Origin: JAKFWF01 sp963732635
GTDB taxonomy: Bacteria > Pseudomonadota > Alphaproteobacteria > Rhizobiales > Hyphomicrobiaceae
Length of the DNA stretch: 64,000 nucleotides
Reading direction: 5' to 3'
Assembly (NCBI GenBank): GCA_963732635.1
Contig: CAVTAL010000022.1
Location: 62,001-126,000, forward strand
The translations under genes were made by a program, and so were the position numbers. The notes beneath the pieces were generated by a model, which was given only the letters and a program-made list of their open reading frames with translations, was not told where the DNA came from and searched no databases. Of the stretch, positions 62,199-64,000 are shown one piece after another (position 1 is the first letter of the stretch; the number at the start of each line of letters is the position of its first letter).

Positions 62199-63786
62199 AT
62201 GAGCGACGCTTCATCAAACCAATCCAGCGCGCGCCCCAGGCAGGCAGATGTTGCACGCGGCCAGTCTGGCCTCAAACGCTGGGTCGCGAACGATCGGGGC
62301 AACGTCGCAATCCTCAGCGCATTGTGCATGACGATCGCAATAGGATTGGCTGGCGCAGCTCTCGATTTCGGTCGCGCCTATACAGCCCGCACCCAAACTC
62401 AAAAAGCATTGGATGCCGCGGTTCTCGCTGCGGGTCGCGTGCTGCAGACCACTCAAAGCGAAAGTGAAGCCTTGGCTATTGCCCAGAAATACTACGATCA
62501 ATCAAAATCGAAACTTCTGGCCTCGAACAATGTCGCATTCACGATCGAGAACAATAAAACACTGATAAGCGCGACGGCGATCGGATCGGTGGACACATTT
62601 ATCCTTGGCGTATTCAAGTATGACAACTTGGATGTCAGCGTTGCGTCCCGCTCCGAGATGGCAGGTGGCTCCAACTCTGGAACCAATTATGAAATCTCGA
62701 TGATGCTCGACGTCACCGGCTCGATGTGCGACGACGGCGTCGGTCCTTGCACCAACGGCGCCAAGCTCGATGCACTGAAGGCGGCCGCCACCGACCTGGT
62801 CAACATTGCCATTTGGGACAGCCAGAGCACCTACACCGCACGCGCGGCGGTCGTACCGTTTGCCACCCGAATCCGGGTCGGACCGAACGCCGGCGGCGGC
62901 CCGATCATGAAACGCCTGACCGACCTCGATGAAACCTGGTCCGGCTGGTACAACATATGCACCAGTGGCGGCGGCAGTGGCGGCAGCGAGACCGGCGGCA
63001 ATTGGTATTGCACCAAATACAAGCCCACATATCTTAGCAATTTGCCGATCATGCCCTGCGTAACGGACCGCACTGGGCCGCATGAATTCACGGATGCCAA
63101 TCCAGGCCCGAATGCTTGGCTGGACGCTCACGACGGCACCCGCATGGCGAAAAGCTGGGACAGCGCCGACATTGCGCCGCCCAATCGAATTGGGCAAGGT
63201 GAAAACCGATCCGGCCTATCACTGGAACTACGAACCGGGTGGTAGCTGCGCAGACGAAGATCAGGCCAACCAGATCCAGCCGCTGACTGCCAACAAGAAT
63301 ACCCTGATCGCACGCATCAAAGGCTTGACGGCTTACGGCGCGACCAGCGGTGCGCTCGGCACCGCGTGGGCATGGTACATGATCTCACCAAATTGGGATG
63401 ACGTGTGGACCGGCGCCAGCAAACCCGATCCCTACAGCGACCTGGCGACAATGGTGGGCGGCCGACCCAAGTTGAAGAAAATCGCCGTACTCATGACTGA
63501 CGGCGAGTACAATACCTATCGTGGGTGGAAAGAATCAGATCAAGCGATGGTGTCGGCCAATGCGCGCACAATCTGTCAGAACATGAAGAACACCGGGATC
63601 GAGATCTTCACTGTCGGCTTCGGGCTCGACCAGCTGGCCGCCAACAAGCGGGCGGAGGCTGAGGCTACGTTGCAGGCATGCGGTACCGACGTCCAGCACT
63701 TCTACAATGCGCTCAATGTCGATCAACTCAAGGGTGCCTTTCGCGACATTGCCCTGAAGCTTGCCGCATTGCGGATCAGCAAGTAG
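62199..63786 (+). CDS. Tad-type pilus assembly protein with a vWA domain, one frame change
   Basis: The product has about 528 residues. The N-terminus has the TadE/G-like segment RGNVAILSALCMTIAIGLAG (membrane helix) and ARTQTQKALDAAVLAAGRVL. A von Willebrand A domain follows, with the MIDAS motif MLDVTGSMCDD near residue 170 and a disulphide-rich insert. A frame change near 63190 leads to YEPGGSCADEDQANQIQPLT, YGATSGALGTAWAWYMISPN, KIAVLMTDGEYNTYRGWKES and FGLDQLAANKRAEAEATLQA. Proteins like this sit with Tad pilus genes or act alone. GAGGGGG stands before the ATG. Confidence 0.83.
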
Positions 63787-63796
63787 GGCCAAGTCG

Positions 63797-64000
63797 TCAA
63801 AACCACTTCGGCTGCCACCAATGCAGGATGGCCTGCACGTAGGTCGGGGCGATCAGCCAAGCGATGCCGACGATCAACGCAGCGGCGACCAGCAACACTA
63901 CGGCAGAGGCGCCGAGCGGCACCTGATAACTCATGCCTGTGCCGGGAATGCCGAGCGTCATCGTACGCTTGCCGCTCGTACCGACGTTGACCGTCGCGCC
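63797..64000 (-). CDS. DUF4236 domain protein, N-terminus beyond the window
   Basis: Only the last 67 residues are present. They start with GATVNVGTSGKRTMTLGIPG, followed by TGMSY, typical of the DUF4236 repeat. A membrane segment follows (ASAVVLLVAAALIVGIAWLI) and the short tail ILHWWQPKWF. The function of the family is unknown. Confidence 0.75.
   Translation of the reverse strand, partial: GATVNVGTSGKRTMTLGIPGTGMSYQVPLGASAVVLLVAAALIVGIAWLIAPTYVQAILHWWQPKWF

Overview
The window looks like a chromosomal segment of a GC-rich alphaproteobacterium, most likely Hyphomicrobiales (Bradyrhizobium/Xanthobacter-like). The evidence is the gene set itself: ChpT of the CtrA phosphorelay, an EipA/DUF1134 envelope protein, a PetR/PetS-type two-component pair beside ilvE and a MarR regulator, a trpS-usp-nifU block, CnoX-LON-Trm112, and an L19 with an alphaproteobacterial-style C-terminal extension. 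I see no rRNA, tRNA or CRISPR array.

Layout. 0-11 kb: DUF3597, a molybdopterin oxidoreductase, a small two-gene HEPN module, ilvE, MarR, response regulator/kinase, IclR, nifU-like, universal stress protein, trpS. 10.8-15 kb: an AlgE-type mannuronan C5-epimerase/RTX gene on the minus strand, cut by an IS1380-like element. 15-26 kb: housekeeping (Pro-tRNA editing, CnoX, LON-domain protein, Trm112, two small zincin-like proteins, leuD, DUF2066, purM, rplS, a bactofilin with an adhesin-like tail, map, radC). 26-36 kb: ArsR/SRPBCC pair, GMC oxidoreductase, haloacetate-dehalogenase-like hydrolase, coiled-coil membrane protein, EipA, cysQ, chpT plus a receiver protein, EamA exporter. 35.7-42 kb: a fused FetA-FetB ABC transporter, an IS110 element, three small secreted proteins, rlmJ, an MFS transporter. 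43-54 kb: TonB-like protein, GMC oxidoreductase, DUF6494, a RAYT transposase among its own REP palindromes, dapD, a repeat-rich 1.3-kb spacer, a glutamine-synthetase-family gene, NfeD, an outer-membrane beta-barrel. 53-61.6 kb: a minus-strand polysaccharide (O-antigen-like) cluster. 62-64 kb: a Tad-type vWA protein and a DUF4236 fragment.

The polysaccharide cluster reads as one system. A Wzm-like permease and a Wzt-like ATPase with a carbohydrate-binding-type C-terminal domain lie upstream of a zinc-ribbon methyltransferase, a methyltransferase fused to a long coiled coil with three internal repeats (WbdD-like: possible chain-terminating ruler), a GT2 glycosyltransferase, and a glycosyltransferase-SPASM-radical SAM fusion. 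The REP palindromes at 19.8, 45.9, 46.5, 46.6 and 48.0 kb match each other and surround the RAYT gene.

A caution applies to 11.5-13.4 kb and 43-64 kb. Many genes there, including the normally essential dapD, are broken by single-base frame changes. Most of these look like sequence errors rather than gene decay, so I give the reconstructed gene spans and mark where the frame changes.
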